Position numbers and translations under genes: made by a program. A DNA stretch of 64,000 bases from Roseiarcus sp963774195 (GTDB lineage: Bacteria > Pseudomonadota > Alphaproteobacteria > Rhizobiales > Beijerinckiaceae): assembly GCA_963774195.1 (NCBI GenBank), contig CAVZDY010000006.1:1-64000 (forward strand), read 5' to 3'. Under the pieces are notes generated by a model. That model had not been told where the DNA came from and searched no databases. It saw nothing but the letters and a program-made list of their open reading frames with translations. Shown piece after piece: positions 53,281 through 62,174 of this stretch (its first letter is position 1; every line of letters starts with the position of its first letter).

Positions 53281-54105
53281 TCAACGCACCACCGTTTCCG
53301 TCAGGAAAGCGATCATCCGGCGCCGGTACTCATTCGGCGCGAAGGCATAGAGGTCGACATGTCCGGCGCCGGGAACCTCCCACAGCGTCTTAGGCGGCCT
53401 CGCGCGGGCGAACAGTTCCCGCGTCTCGTCGATCGGTGTCCACGGATCGCGAGCGCCGGAGAGAATGAAAACCGGCGCCGAAACGCATCCGATCATGTCG
53501 ACCGGGCGCAGCGTCCGCCGGTCGACGCCAAGCGCGATCTCGCCGCAGGTGAGCGCGGCGCGCGAAAGCGGGTCGCCGAGCGGACCGACGAAGAAGCGGA
53601 ACCGGTTTCGCGTCGCGCGGTCGATGTCGGGATAGACCGAACTCGAGCGCGAGCGCATCAGCCTCAAGCGGCGCATCGCCGACCAGCGCCGCCGCGCCGC
53701 CGAGAGAAATCCCGATGACGCCAATTCTCTCGTCCGGCAGGCGTGCGCGCAGCCACGCGAGCGCCGCGCGTGCGTCAGAGACTTCTCGCGGGCGCCGAGC
53801 GTGATGGTGTGGCCTTCGCTCATGCCGTGCGCCTGGAAGTCGATGGCGAGAGTGGCGAAGCCTTCCCGGTTCAGGAACCGCATGCGTTCGACCATGTCCA
53901 TGCGATTGTCGCTGACGCCATGCAACAGCAGGACCGCCCCGTGGCGCTCTTCACCCGGCAGGAACCAACCCGCGAGCCGCGAGCCGGAGGGCGAGACGAT
54001 CGCGATTGTTTCTACCGGCAACCCGGTTTTGGCGGGATCGAGTTTCTTTCGCCGCGCCACGAAGGCGAGTCGCAGCGCGCTGGCGCCGACCAATCGACCT
54101 ATCAA
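53281..54105 (-). pseudogene. Alpha/beta hydrolase with two compensating frameshifts
   Basis: The outer parts are a clear alpha/beta hydrolase: GAVLLLHGVSDNRMDMVERM near residue 57, LAIDFQAHGMSEGHTIT near 85, and after a central block PVFILSGARDPWTPIDE near 213 (catalytic Asp) and VPGAGHVDLYAF near 245 (catalytic His). Residues about 107-160 in the open frame are nonsense (RRSRGCAHACRTRELASSG). Shifting by one base between about 53785 and 53640 gives LAWLRARLPDERIGVIGISL, then GGAAALVGDAP, which supplies the missing GISLGG nucleophile. So one indel is undone by another, and the open frame of 274 codons encodes an enzyme without its nucleophile. The start is a TTG. Confidence 0.75.
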
Positions 54106-54187
54106 TTCTCGTACTCCGCGTCGGCGACCGGCGCGACGCGAATTCTCGTGCGCGCCAATACGGAATAGCCGATTTTGGCATGCTGGA

Positions 54188-54365
54188 TCACGCTTCGGCG
54201 TTCGGCTGTGCGCTTGCCGGGCGACTGTGGAACGACGCTCGGGTCGCCTCCCCTGACGCGTGGAACGTGAAGTCGGCTCCGAGCGTTGCGAGAATGGCGA
54301 CGTTGAGGTTCTTCAGCCACAGCGTGTCCCCGTCGCCGGCAGTGATCACGACATTGCTCCGGAAT
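54188..54365 (-). pseudogene. RTX-type calcium-binding protein C-terminal scrap
   Basis: On the minus strand: NVVITAGDGDTLWLKNLNVA, then ILATLGADFTFHA, running to a stop at 54188. This resembles the closing segment of haemolysin-type calcium-binding proteins (VVITxGxGDTLTLKNVxxxxL-x-ADF). No RTX nonapeptide repeats or start are present, so it is a fragment. The gene-free stretch 54106-54407 holds nothing else I recognise. Confidence 0.35.
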
Positions 54366-54407
54366 TCACCGCCCCATTGGCCAGCGCCGTGAAATGAGCG
54401 ACCTCTG

Positions 54408-54902
54408 TCAGCCCATCTTGGGCTCGCCGACGGTCTCGCTCTCCGCCGAGGATGTTTCAGGCGCCGTCACCGCGGCGGCGAGATTCTGGAAGAATTCAGC
54501 TGCCAGCTTCTTGGCGGTCGAATCGATCAACCGCCCGCCGAGTTGCGCGAGCTTGCCGCCGATCTGCGCGTCCGCGGCGTAGTGAAGATTGGTGACGTCG
54601 GGGCCCTCGGTCTCGAGCTTCACGGTCGCCCCACCCTTGGCGAAGCCTGCGACGCCGCCGGAGCCCTCGCCGGCAATGCGATAGCTGTTGGGCGGGTCGA
54701 GATCCGAGAGGGTCACCTTCCCCGTGAACGTCGCCTTCACGGGTCCAAGCTTGACGACGACCGTCGCGGTCATCTCGGTCGGCGACGTCATGGCGAGGCT
54801 CTGGCAGCCGGGGATGCAGCGCTTGAGCATCTCCGGATCGTTGAGGGCGGCCCACACCGCCTCCCTGGACGCCGGCACGCGCTGAACATCGTTCATCTGC
54901 AT
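54408..54902 (-). CDS. coxG: CoxG-like SRPBCC protein
   Basis: A 164-residue SRPBCC/CoxG protein: VPASREAVWAALNDPEMLKR near residue 9, CIPGCQSL near 29, VKLGPVKATFTGKVTLSDLD near 50, and SYRIAGEGSGGVAGFAKGGA near 73, then the amphipathic GGRLIDSTAKKLAAEFF helix. In carbon monoxide dehydrogenase operons CoxG anchors or recruits the molybdenum enzyme to the membrane. It follows the large-subunit gene by 44 bp on the same strand, so it is probably the last gene of this Mo-hydroxylase operon. Confidence 0.9.
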   Translation of the reverse strand: MQMNDVQRVPASREAVWAALNDPEMLKRCIPGCQSLAMTSPTEMTATVVVKLGPVKATFTGKVTLSDLDPPNSYRIAGEGSGGVAGFAKGGATVKLETEGPDVTNLHYAADAQIGGKLAQLGGRLIDSTAKKLAAEFFQNLAAAVTAPETSSAESETVGEPKMG

Positions 54903-54946
54903 CGAAAGAATCCCAAGGGTTTGAAAGGAATGCTATCGCGCCGCGT

Positions 54947-57322
54947 TCACACGACGCCGAGCGCGCGCAGCACGCGCTGCGGGGTCATCGGAATTTGGGA
55001 AATCTCAGTCTGGAACGGCGTCAGAGCGTCGTTGACTGCGTTCAGCGCCGCGCCCGAGGCGGCCGAGGTTCCCGCTTCGCCGCAGCCCTTGGCCCCCAAC
55101 TCCGTGTCGAGCGTGGGCGTCTCGACGTGGTCGATAACGATGTCCGGCATTTCACATGCCATCGGCACGAGGTAGTCCGCGAGCGAACCGTTCAGGAGCT
55201 GGCCTTGGTCGTCATAGAGGCATTCCTCAAACAACGCCGCGCCCAAGCCCTGCACCACGCCGCCACGGACTTGTTCGTTGACGAGCAGCGGATTGATGAC
55301 GCGTCCGCAATCCTCGACGACCCAGTGCTTGAGCAACTTCACGAAGCCGGTCTCGACGTCGACTTCGACCAGGCTGGCGTGCACGCCGTTGGTGAATGCG
55401 AAGGGGAAGCCCTTGGGCGCGAAATGATGCGCGACCGTGAGATTGGCCTGCGTGTCGGGCGGCAGCGTATCCGACCGGAAGTAGACGAGCGCCGCAAGCT
55501 CGCCCAGGCCCGTGCGTGAGGCTCCGGTCGCGCGCTCGATCACCGCCCCCTCGGCGATGTCGAGCGCGTCGGGGCTCGTCTGCAAGATGCGGCCGGCGAT
55601 GGCGAGCACGTTTGCCTTTAGCCTGCGAGCGGCTTGCAACGCGGTTTCCCCGCCGATGCCGGCTCCGCGGCACGCCCAGTTGGCGCCCCCGTGCGGCGTC
55701 GTCTCGGTGTCGCCGGTGGTGACGCGCACGCGCATCCGGTCGACGCCCATGACGTCTGCGACGATCTGTCCGATGATGGTCTCGGTGCCCTGGCCTTGTT
55801 CGGCCACGCTGATCGCGCACTGGATTTCGCCCGACGGCGTCACTTTCAGGATGCAACCGTCTTGCGCCGAAATATGCGCGCCGCCGACCCCGTAGAAGGC
55901 CGGCGAGGGATTGGTGATCTCGACATAGGTCGCGAGGCCGATGCCGCGATGAATTCCTTTTTCCCGCAGCGCCGCCTGTTCGGCGCGCAGGGCGGGATAG
56001 TTCATCAGCTTGTGCAATTTCGTCAGACATTCGTCGAGCGAGAGCCGTTCGAAGCGATATCCTGACGCGGTGGTGTGCGGATACATATCCGACGTCACGT
56101 AGTTGCGGCGCCGGATCTCGAACGGATCGATCCCTAGCCTTCGCGCGGCAAGATCGACCAGTCGCTCGGTCGCCGCGCAGGCGATTGGGTGGCCGACGCC
56201 GCGATATTGCGAAGTCTGCGCCTTGTTCTGAAATATGACGTTGAGGTCGGCTTTGTAATTCGTGATCTTGTAAGGCGCGCCCATCAGGCGGACGACCTGA
56301 TTGCCCTCGACCGCACTGGTGCGGGGATAAGCAGAATACGCGCCGATCGCGGTGTCGTCCTCGACCCGCATGCCCAGAAATGCGCCGTCGCTTGCAAGCG
56401 CCAGTTTCGCGCGTACCCGGTGGTCGCGCAAATGGATGTCGTTGAGAAACAACTCGCCGCGATCCGCGACATATTTGACCGGACGCTCGCTGAGGATGCT
56501 CAGCGCCACCGTCGCCATGTCCTCGGGATAGACGTGAAGCTTCATCCCGAACGAACCGCCGACGTCGCCCGCGATCACCCGCACGCGCAACTCGTCGAGG
56601 CCGAAATGGCGGGAGAAAACATCTTGGAACTGATAGGGCGTCTGCGTGGAATGATGCACGGTCAGCGAGCGCTCGCCGGGCTCGAAATCCGCCAGGATTG
56701 TGCGCGGCTCCAGCGTGACCGGCGTGTGGCGGCCGAAGGTCAACTCGGCTTCGACAATCTCGGCCGCCTGAGCGAAGGCCGCGCCGACCTCTCCACTCTC
56801 GATCGTCGTCTTAAAGGAAATGTTGTCGGCCAGATCCTCGTGTAGGAGCGTGGCGCCGCTCGCGCGCGCCAGATCGATGTCGACGATAGGCGGCAAGTCT
56901 TGAAACGCGATGTTCACGCGCTCGGCCGCGTCTTCGGCTTGCGCGCGCGTATCTGCAAGAATGGCGACAATAGGCTCCCCCGCCCAGACCGCACGGTCCA
57001 TAGCGAGCGGATATTGCGGGGGGGATTTCATGCCCCGGAAATGAGCCAGCGTGCCGACCCAAGGCGTACAGAGTTTCGCAATTTCCGCGCCGGTGGCGAT
57101 CAGTCTTACGCCAGGCATGGCGCGCGCGTCTTCGACGTCGATCGAGACGATCTTCGCGTGGGCGTAGGGGCTGCGCGCGAAGGCGGCGTGCAGCATCCTG
57201 GGAAGGTGCATATCGTCAGTGAAACGCCCGCGTCCCGCAAGCAGGCGCTTCGCATTCGGCCGAGGAAGGGCCTTGCCGATATAGCTGTTGGGCCGATCGA
57301 GCGGCGAGAGTGGCGAGGTCAT
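54947..57322 (-). CDS. Molybdenum hydroxylase large subunit (xanthine dehydrogenase/CoxL family)
   Basis: A 791-residue molybdopterin-binding subunit. GKALPRPNAKRLLAGRGRFT at the N-terminus, RHTPVTLEPRTILADF near 195, VIAGDVGGSFGMKLHVYPED near 248, QYRGVGHP near 372, and the catalytic Glu in AKGCGEAGTSAASG near 750 are all present. The active-site loop reads YRGVGH, unlike the AYRCSFR of aerobic CO dehydrogenase (form I), so CO oxidation is unlikely. An aldehyde, carboxylate or N-heterocycle hydroxylase is more probable. It overlaps the small subunit gene by ATGA. The frame is intact. Confidence 0.9.
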   Translation of the reverse strand: MTSPLSPLDRPNSYIGKALPRPNAKRLLAGRGRFTDDMHLPRMLHAAFARSPYAHAKIVSIDVEDARAMPGVRLIATGAEIAKLCTPWVGTLAHFRGMKSPPQYPLAMDRAVWAGEPIVAILADTRAQAEDAAERVNIAFQDLPPIVDIDLARASGATLLHEDLADNISFKTTIESGEVGAAFAQAAEIVEAELTFGRHTPVTLEPRTILADFEPGERSLTVHHSTQTPYQFQDVFSRHFGLDELRVRVIAGDVGGSFGMKLHVYPEDMATVALSILSERPVKYVADRGELFLNDIHLRDHRVRAKLALASDGAFLGMRVEDDTAIGAYSAYPRTSAVEGNQVVRLMGAPYKITNYKADLNVIFQNKAQTSQYRGVGHPIACAATERLVDLAARRLGIDPFEIRRRNYVTSDMYPHTTASGYRFERLSLDECLTKLHKLMNYPALRAEQAALREKGIHRGIGLATYVEITNPSPAFYGVGGAHISAQDGCILKVTPSGEIQCAISVAEQGQGTETIIGQIVADVMGVDRMRVRVTTGDTETTPHGGANWACRGAGIGGETALQAARRLKANVLAIAGRILQTSPDALDIAEGAVIERATGASRTGLGELAALVYFRSDTLPPDTQANLTVAHHFAPKGFPFAFTNGVHASLVEVDVETGFVKLLKHWVVEDCGRVINPLLVNEQVRGGVVQGLGAALFEECLYDDQGQLLNGSLADYLVPMACEMPDIVIDHVETPTLDTELGAKGCGEAGTSAASGAALNAVNDALTPFQTEISQIPMTPQRVLRALGVV

Positions 57323-57804
57323 GCCCGCGTCCCCGCCCGGCGCGCCGCGGTCATTTCGATGGCGTCGACAATCGCCTCATAGCCGGTGCAGCGACAGAAA
57401 TTGCCGGAGAGCGCGTCGCGTATCGCCTCGCGCGTCGGCGACGGCGTCTTCGTCAACAGTTCATGCGCGGTCATCAGCATGCCTGGCGTGCAGAAGCCGC
57501 ATTGCAGAGCGTTGCGCTCATGAAACGCGGCTTGCAGATCGGCGATCGCGCCACTTTCCGAAAGGCCTTCGATGGTTTAAATCGTCGAGCCCTCGGCTTG
57601 GACGGCGAGGCACAAACACGAATGAACGACGCGCCCGTCCTGCAGCACGAGACACGCTCCGCATGAGCCCATTTCGCAGCCGACATGCGTTCCGGTCAGC
57701 CGTAGCTGATGGCGCAAGAGATCAGCGAGCGACAGGCGCGGTTCGACCCAAAGCCGCTGGCTTTCGCCGTTGATCGTCAGTGAGAGGGGAACTGCCTCGC
57801 TCAT
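57319..57804 (-). pseudogene. Molybdenum hydroxylase small 2Fe-2S subunit with in-frame stop
   Basis: The iron-sulfur subunit. The first domain (residues 1-75) holds HVGCEMGSCGACLVLQDGRV with the four Cys of the plant-type 2Fe-2S cluster (the fourth in VHSCLCLA). Then comes a TAA (57577-57579) in the middle of GSTI-stop-TIEGL. In the same frame the second domain continues with LQCGFCTPGMLMT and SGNFCRCTGYEAIVDAI, the second cluster, to a stop at 57319. The missing codon is in the hinge of an otherwise perfect 161-residue protein. As written, only the first half would be made unless the stop is read through. Confidence 0.85.
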
Positions 57805-58670
57805 GCCGCCCTCACTGAATTCAAGGCGCCGAGTTGGCGCCGCAACAGAACGCCGGCCAAATGCCGCCTTGTCGTCGCGGAAGTCTGGGCGTCGTCGCTC
57901 GCATCTTCCAGTTCTTGGGCGAGCGCGGCCACACTTTCGGCGATCCGCGCGGCGCTCAAGTCGCCGCCTTGCAGCACGGCTTCAACGCCGCGCGCGCGCA
58001 GCGGCGTCGGCCCGACCGAGAAGAAAACGATGCGGATGTCGTCAACGATGTCGCCACAAAATTCTGCGGCGACGGCGATCCCGACAATCGCGAAATCGCC
58101 GCGCCGCCGCGCGAGTTCGTCGAAGGCGAAGCGCTCGTCGGACTTGGCGCGCGGAAACCACACCGCCGTGACGATCTCGTCAGGCTCCGCGGCGGTCTCG
58201 TAAAGATCGACGAAGAAGTCCTCGGCGGAGACAATGCGCGTACGCTCGCCGTTGTCGAGTTCGATCCGCGCGCCGAGCGCCAGCGCAACGGCGGGAAATT
58301 CCGAGGCCGGGTCCGCCAGGGCGAGAGAGCCGCCGATCGTCCCTTTGTTGCGGATGGCGGGATGCGCCACGAAAGGCGCGGCGGCGGCGAGCAGCGGGAC
58401 GTGCGCGGCGATCTCGGGCGAGTCGAGAATCTCGGCGTGCCGCGTCAGCGCGCCGATGCGCAATTCGTCGCCGCGCCACGAAATTCCACGCAGGGCATCT
58501 ATGGAAGCAATGTCGATCAGCAGGCTCGGCGCTTGCAGCCGCAGGTTCATGGAGGCCAGCAGACTCTGGCCGCCGGCGAGATACGTCGCTTCGCCCTCCG
58601 CAGCGCGGAAGGCCTGCACCGCTTCGCCGACCGAATGGGCGCGCAAATAGGAAAAATTGTTTGCCTTCAC
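57801..58670 (-). CDS. Molybdenum hydroxylase FAD subunit (CoxM-like)
   Basis: About 289 residues from the GTG at 58670 (VKANNFSYLRAHSVGEAVQA); a TTG at 58703 would add 11 residues but lies in the operator-like region. The FAD-binding motifs ATYLAGGQSLLASMNLR (near 30) and NKGTIGGSLALADPASEF (near 110) are those of the medium subunit. The C-terminal CO_deh_flav_C domain follows. It passes electrons from the 2Fe-2S subunit to the acceptor. It is the first gene of the operon, overlaps the small-subunit start by ATGA, and is divergent from tetR. Confidence 0.9.
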   Translation of the reverse strand: MKANNFSYLRAHSVGEAVQAFRAAEGEATYLAGGQSLLASMNLRLQAPSLLIDIASIDALRGISWRGDELRIGALTRHAEILDSPEIAAHVPLLAAAAPFVAHPAIRNKGTIGGSLALADPASEFPAVALALGARIELDNGERTRIVSAEDFFVDLYETAAEPDEIVTAVWFPRAKSDERFAFDELARRRGDFAIVGIAVAAEFCGDIVDDIRIVFFSVGPTPLRARGVEAVLQGGDLSAARIAESVAALAQELEDASDDAQTSATTRRHLAGVLLRRQLGALNSVRAA

Positions 58671-58703
58671 CCGACACGCACCCAAGAGTCGTTGTGTGAC
58701 CAA

Positions 58704-58787
58704 TTGGTCTCAAATGTGGCTCGGCTTCAAATGCCCGTCAAGAACTTGAAACGCCCATCAAGGAGAAGTTACCGTTTGGTCTCAAAT
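58704..58787. promoter_or_regulatory. Repeated operator-like motifs between Mo-hydroxylase operon and tetR
   Basis: TTGGTCTCAAAT occurs at 58704-58715 and again at 58776-58787. Between them TTCAAATGCCCGTCAAG (58726-58742) is repeated as TTGAAACGCCCATCAAG (58746-58762), 14 of 17 identical, with a 20-bp period. The outer pair lies 25-35 bp from each divergent start. This is the expected site for TetR binding to control both promoters. Confidence 0.5.
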
Positions 58788-58811
58788 CAGATTCCCAGCC
58801 AGGACGTGCAG

Positions 58812-59480
58812 ATGCCGCCAAAAGTTCCCGCGCCGCCGCGCAAGCATATGAAGTCGGCCGAGCGGGAGAAGGTGATCCTGGCGGAGGCGATCCGCTTTTT
58901 CGCCGAACACGGCTTCGAGGGGCAGACGCGCGAGCTCGCCAAGCGCGTCGGCATCTCGCATTCCGCCCTCTACCGGCACTTTCCAAGCAAAGACGCCCTC
59001 ATCGAGCGCGTGTACGAGGATGTCTACGTCAGTCGCTGGAATCCGGAATGGGAAGCGTTGCTGGCTGATCGATCGCGCCCGCTGGAGGATCGGCTGATCC
59101 AGTTCTATTGCGAATACGCGGAGCGCATTTTCGACTACGATTGGGTTCGGATCTTCGTGTTCTCGGGGTTGCGGGCGCACAATATCGCCGGTCGCTATCT
59201 CACGATTATCCGTGAAAAGCTTATCGTTCCAGTGTCCCGGGAATTACGAGAGTCTCAGCCGTCCGACAGTCCTGCGACAGAGCGCGAGGAGGAAGCGGTT
59301 TGGGGCCTGCACGGGCAGATTTTCTACATCGCCATCCGTAAATACGTCTACGGAATTCCCGTGTCAGCTAGTTTGGAGCCGATTGTCTTCGATCATGTGC
59401 GGAGGTTCATTCGGGGAGCCGCCGTCGAAGCGCCGCAATATCGGGCGTTCGACGAACGACGCCGTTCGGCCGAGGCTTAA
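58812..59480 (+). CDS. TetR-family transcriptional regulator
   Basis: A 222-residue TetR regulator. After a basic arm (KVPAPPRKHMKSAERE) the helix-turn-helix is ILAEAIRFFAEHGFEGQTRE, then LAKRVGISHSALYRHFPSKD (residues about 22-62), a standard TetR sequence. The ligand domain (EYAERIFDYDWVRIFVFSGL, IREKLIVPVSRELRES) is intact. The ATG at 58812 is the first in a good context; longer upstream frames run through the operator. It is divergent from the Mo-hydroxylase operon, and so is its likely repressor. Confidence 0.9.
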   Translation: MPPKVPAPPRKHMKSAEREKVILAEAIRFFAEHGFEGQTRELAKRVGISHSALYRHFPSKDALIERVYEDVYVSRWNPEWEALLADRSRPLEDRLIQFYCEYAERIFDYDWVRIFVFSGLRAHNIAGRYLTIIREKLIVPVSRELRESQPSDSPATEREEEAVWGLHGQIFYIAIRKYVYGIPVSASLEPIVFDHVRRFIRGAAVEAPQYRAFDERRRSAEA

Positions 59481-59866
59481 TGGACGTCCGCTTCGCTTTC
59501 GGGCCCCAAAGGCACCGGAGTCCGCATTGCCCACCTCGCCCGCAGTCGCCGCGGCGATCATCACATTGCCGTTATAACGTTTGACACGCAAGATTTGGGA
59601 TCCTAGCATTTAACACACGCTGAGTTTATTTTGCAGCGCACAATTCACATAGATAAAATAACGAACGTATATGGGAGTGAGACGGATGTCGCTGCGGCGA
59701 TATTGAAGGCGTCACTTTCACCGAAAATCTGATCTGGGGTCTTCGCGTCCATGCTTTCGCTTGTGGCGAAGCTTGGCTGCATGCGCCCTCAAGCGCGGAC
59801 GGAGCGTATCGGCTCTGTTGTCTGCTGCGACGACTATGTCGCAACTTATAAGAGGAAACGCTCTCT
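59481..59866. other. AT-rich leader upstream of the DUF2961 gene
   Basis: No gene is seen in these 386 bases. Bases 59565-59680 are much AT-richer than average, with a perfect decamer palindrome CGTTATAACG at 59570-59579 and GATAAAATAACG nearby. A promoter for the glycosidase and importer operon is likely here. The long leader (about 200 bases to the ATG) contains no feature I can name. Confidence 0.4.
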
Positions 59867-60976
59867 ATGTACTCTGGCCTCGGATCTGACCTCGGCACTC
59901 TCTCTCGTCTTTCCCACGCGAAGACGCGCTCAATATCTCCTGAGAATTTTACTGGCGAGAAGGGAAAGGGCGGCATGGCCGCCGAGGGAACCGGCGCCAT
60001 TCATGCCCGCGGACTTGGCCGCGGCTGGAAAGTCTCCCCATCGATTTCCATCGCGCCCGAAGAAGTCCGCGTATTAGCCGATATTGATGGGCCTGGCGCG
60101 ATCCAGCAAATCTGGTGCGTTGTCTCTAACGTCCGCTGGCGCAATCTCATTCTGCGCATCTATTGGGACGGACAGGAGCACCCCTCCGTCGAATGTCCGC
60201 TCGGCGATTTCTTTGCATGCGGATGGAATCGTTTCGCGCAAGTCTCCTCGCTCGCGGTCTGCGTCAATCCCGGCCGAGCGTTCAACTGCTATTGGGAAAT
60301 GCCGTTTCGCAAGAAGGCGCGCATCACGCTTGAGAACCGCGATCCGGAAGATCCGGTGATCCTTTACTACCAGATCAACTACACGCTGACCGACGTTCCC
60401 GAAGACGCCGCCTATTTCCACGCCCAATTCCGCCGGACCAACCCCCTGCCCTACATGGAGGATTACACCATCCTCGACGGAGTGCGCGGGCATGGCCATT
60501 ACGTCGGCACGTACATGGCGTGGGGCGTCAACAACGCGGGCTGGTGGGGCGAAGGCGAAATCAAGTTCTTCATGGATGGCGACAAGGAATTTCCGACGAT
60601 TTGCGGCACCGGGACGGAAGACTACTTCTGCGGCGCCTACAATTTCGACGGCGGCGTCATCGACCCGAATATGCCCAGCTCCTACAAGGAATTCACGACG
60701 CCCTACGCCGGCCTGCCCCAGGTGTTGCGCCCCGACGGAACCTACCAGTCGCAGACTCGCTTCGGGATGTATCGCTGGCACATCACCGATCCCGTGCGCT
60801 TCGAGACGGATTTGCGCGTGACGATTCAGGCGCTTGGCTGGCGCACGGAAAAGAGAGACAGACGGCGATATCTGCCGCTTCAGGACGACATCGCTTCGGT
60901 CGCCTTTTGGTACCAGACGATCCCGACCGCGCCTTTCCCCGAACTGCCCGATCGCGACTATCTGGAGATCATCTAG
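59867..60976 (+). CDS. DUF2961 / GH172-type glycosidase-like protein
   Basis: A 369-residue DUF2961 protein. In this family (now glycoside hydrolase family 172) characterised members act on alpha-D-fructofuranosyl or alpha-D-arabinofuranosyl linkages. SISPENFTGEKGKGGMA near residue 25, LADIDGPGAIQQIWCVV near 70, PLGDFFACGWNRF near 115, FNCYWEMPFRKKARI near 140, and ICGTGTEDYFCGAYNF near 245 with the acidic residues proposed as catalytic, are family hallmarks. There is no obvious signal peptide, so it acts in the cytoplasm on imported saccharide. AAGAGGAAA precedes the ATG. The oligopeptide-type ABC genes follow. Confidence 0.85.
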   Translation: MYSGLGSDLGTLSRLSHAKTRSISPENFTGEKGKGGMAAEGTGAIHARGLGRGWKVSPSISIAPEEVRVLADIDGPGAIQQIWCVVSNVRWRNLILRIYWDGQEHPSVECPLGDFFACGWNRFAQVSSLAVCVNPGRAFNCYWEMPFRKKARITLENRDPEDPVILYYQINYTLTDVPEDAAYFHAQFRRTNPLPYMEDYTILDGVRGHGHYVGTYMAWGVNNAGWWGEGEIKFFMDGDKEFPTICGTGTEDYFCGAYNFDGGVIDPNMPSSYKEFTTPYAGLPQVLRPDGTYQSQTRFGMYRWHITDPVRFETDLRVTIQALGWRTEKRDRRRYLPLQDDIASVAFWYQTIPTAPFPELPDRDYLEII

Positions 60977-60983
60977 AGAAACC

Positions 60984-61109
60984 GTCATTGCGAGCGGAGC
61001 GAAGCAATCCAGCGATCGAAAGCTTGCCGGCAAGTCGCGAGACGTGCCGTTCGCGCCTCAATCGGCTGACGCTTCGATCTCTGGATCGGCGCGCTTCGCT
61101 CGCGATGAC
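60984..61109. repeat. REP-like hairpin repeat, copy 2
   Basis: It starts GTCATTGCGAGCGGAGCGAA and ends with the reverse form GCTTCGCTCGCGATGAC. The arms can pair over most of their length, with AGCGATCGAAAGC and GCTTCGATCTCTGG in between. It shares its ends with the copy at 15875-15953 but has a longer middle. It lies between the glycosidase and dppB-like genes. Confidence 0.75.
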
Positions 61110-61175
61110 GACAGGGGTCCGGTTCAACCACGAGACAGCCTGTTCAAGCGCGATCATCAAGCGGAAGCGTAGTCC

Positions 61176-62174
61176 ATGAAACTGCTCGGCTACATCGCCT
61201 CCAAACTCGTCGTCTATGTGCTCGTCATTCTGTTTGGCCTCACGGTGATCTTCTTCGTGCCCCGCTTCGCCCCGGCCGATCCGGTCGAGGCGATGCTGGC
61301 GAAGATCAGTTCAAGCGGCTCCTATATGGATGCGGCTCAAGTTGACGCGTTGCGTCAGTCGCTGACCGACGAGTTCGGGCTGAGGGGCTCGCTCCTCAGT
61401 CAGTATTGGCGGTTTCTGCAGCGGGTGGTTCTCACTGGCGACTTCGGACCCTCGCTGGCGATGTACCCGACCACTGTCAGCAGTCTCGTCGCACGCGCCG
61501 TGCCTTGGACGTTCGGACTGCTCTTGAGTTCGACCGTGATCGCCTGGGGGCTCGGCAATTTTGTCGGGCTGCTCGCGGGATGGCGTCCCAATCGCGCTTC
61601 GTCACGCATTCTCGAAGGCGTGGCGATCGTGATCTATCCCATTCCCTATTACATCCTGGCGCTCGTTCTGAGCATCCTGTTCAGCTACGTCTGGCGGATA
61701 TTCCCGCTGACTGTCTCAGTGCAAGGCGCGCCCTGGACCTGGGCTTTCGCCGGCAGTGCGATCTGGAACTCGATCCTTCCCGCCGCCTCGATCGTCATCG
61801 TGGTGTTCGGCTGGTGGGTGATCAGCGTCAAGGCGCAGACCAGCGTCCTGGCGGAGGAAGAGTTCGTTCGCTATGCGCGGCTCAAAGGCCTCGGAGAGGC
61901 CAATATTCTCGTCCGCTACATTCTCCCCAACGCGCTGCTGCCGCAGATCACCTTTCTCGCGTTGCAGATCGGCCTGATGTTCAACGGCTCCATCGTTACG
62001 GAAATCCTGTTCGGCTACCCCGGGCTCGGGCGGCTCATCTACACCGCGATCCTGCAAGGCGACTACAATCTGCTGATGGGCACGATCAGCCTGTCGATCG
62101 TGGCGGTCGCCACCGCGACGCTGATCATCGACCTCATCTATCCCTTCATCGATCCCCGGATCCGGCACGGATGA
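61176..62174 (+). CDS. Oligopeptide/saccharide ABC transporter permease (DppB-like)
   Basis: A 332-residue permease of the DppB/OppB family with six hydrophobic segments. The N-terminal helix VLVILFGLTVIFFVPRFAPA, the DEFGLRGSLLSQYWRFLQRV block near residue 65, the EAA loop EFVRYARLKGLGEANILVRY near 228-247, and the terminal FLALQIGLMFNGSIVTEILF are typical. In the OppB family such transporters import peptides, but many members move oligosaccharides. With a glycosidase directly upstream, a saccharide is the better guess. Its stop overlaps dppC (ATGA). Confidence 0.9.
   Translation: MKLLGYIASKLVVYVLVILFGLTVIFFVPRFAPADPVEAMLAKISSSGSYMDAAQVDALRQSLTDEFGLRGSLLSQYWRFLQRVVLTGDFGPSLAMYPTTVSSLVARAVPWTFGLLLSSTVIAWGLGNFVGLLAGWRPNRASSRILEGVAIVIYPIPYYILALVLSILFSYVWRIFPLTVSVQGAPWTWAFAGSAIWNSILPAASIVIVVFGWWVISVKAQTSVLAEEEFVRYARLKGLGEANILVRYILPNALLPQITFLALQIGLMFNGSIVTEILFGYPGLGRLIYTAILQGDYNLLMGTISLSIVAVATATLIIDLIYPFIDPRIRHG

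Noticed and set aside
58704..58787. CRISPR-like array from the repeated motifs near tetR
   Set aside because: There are only two copies of each short motif, degenerate and unevenly spaced. They fit operator sites, not a CRISPR.
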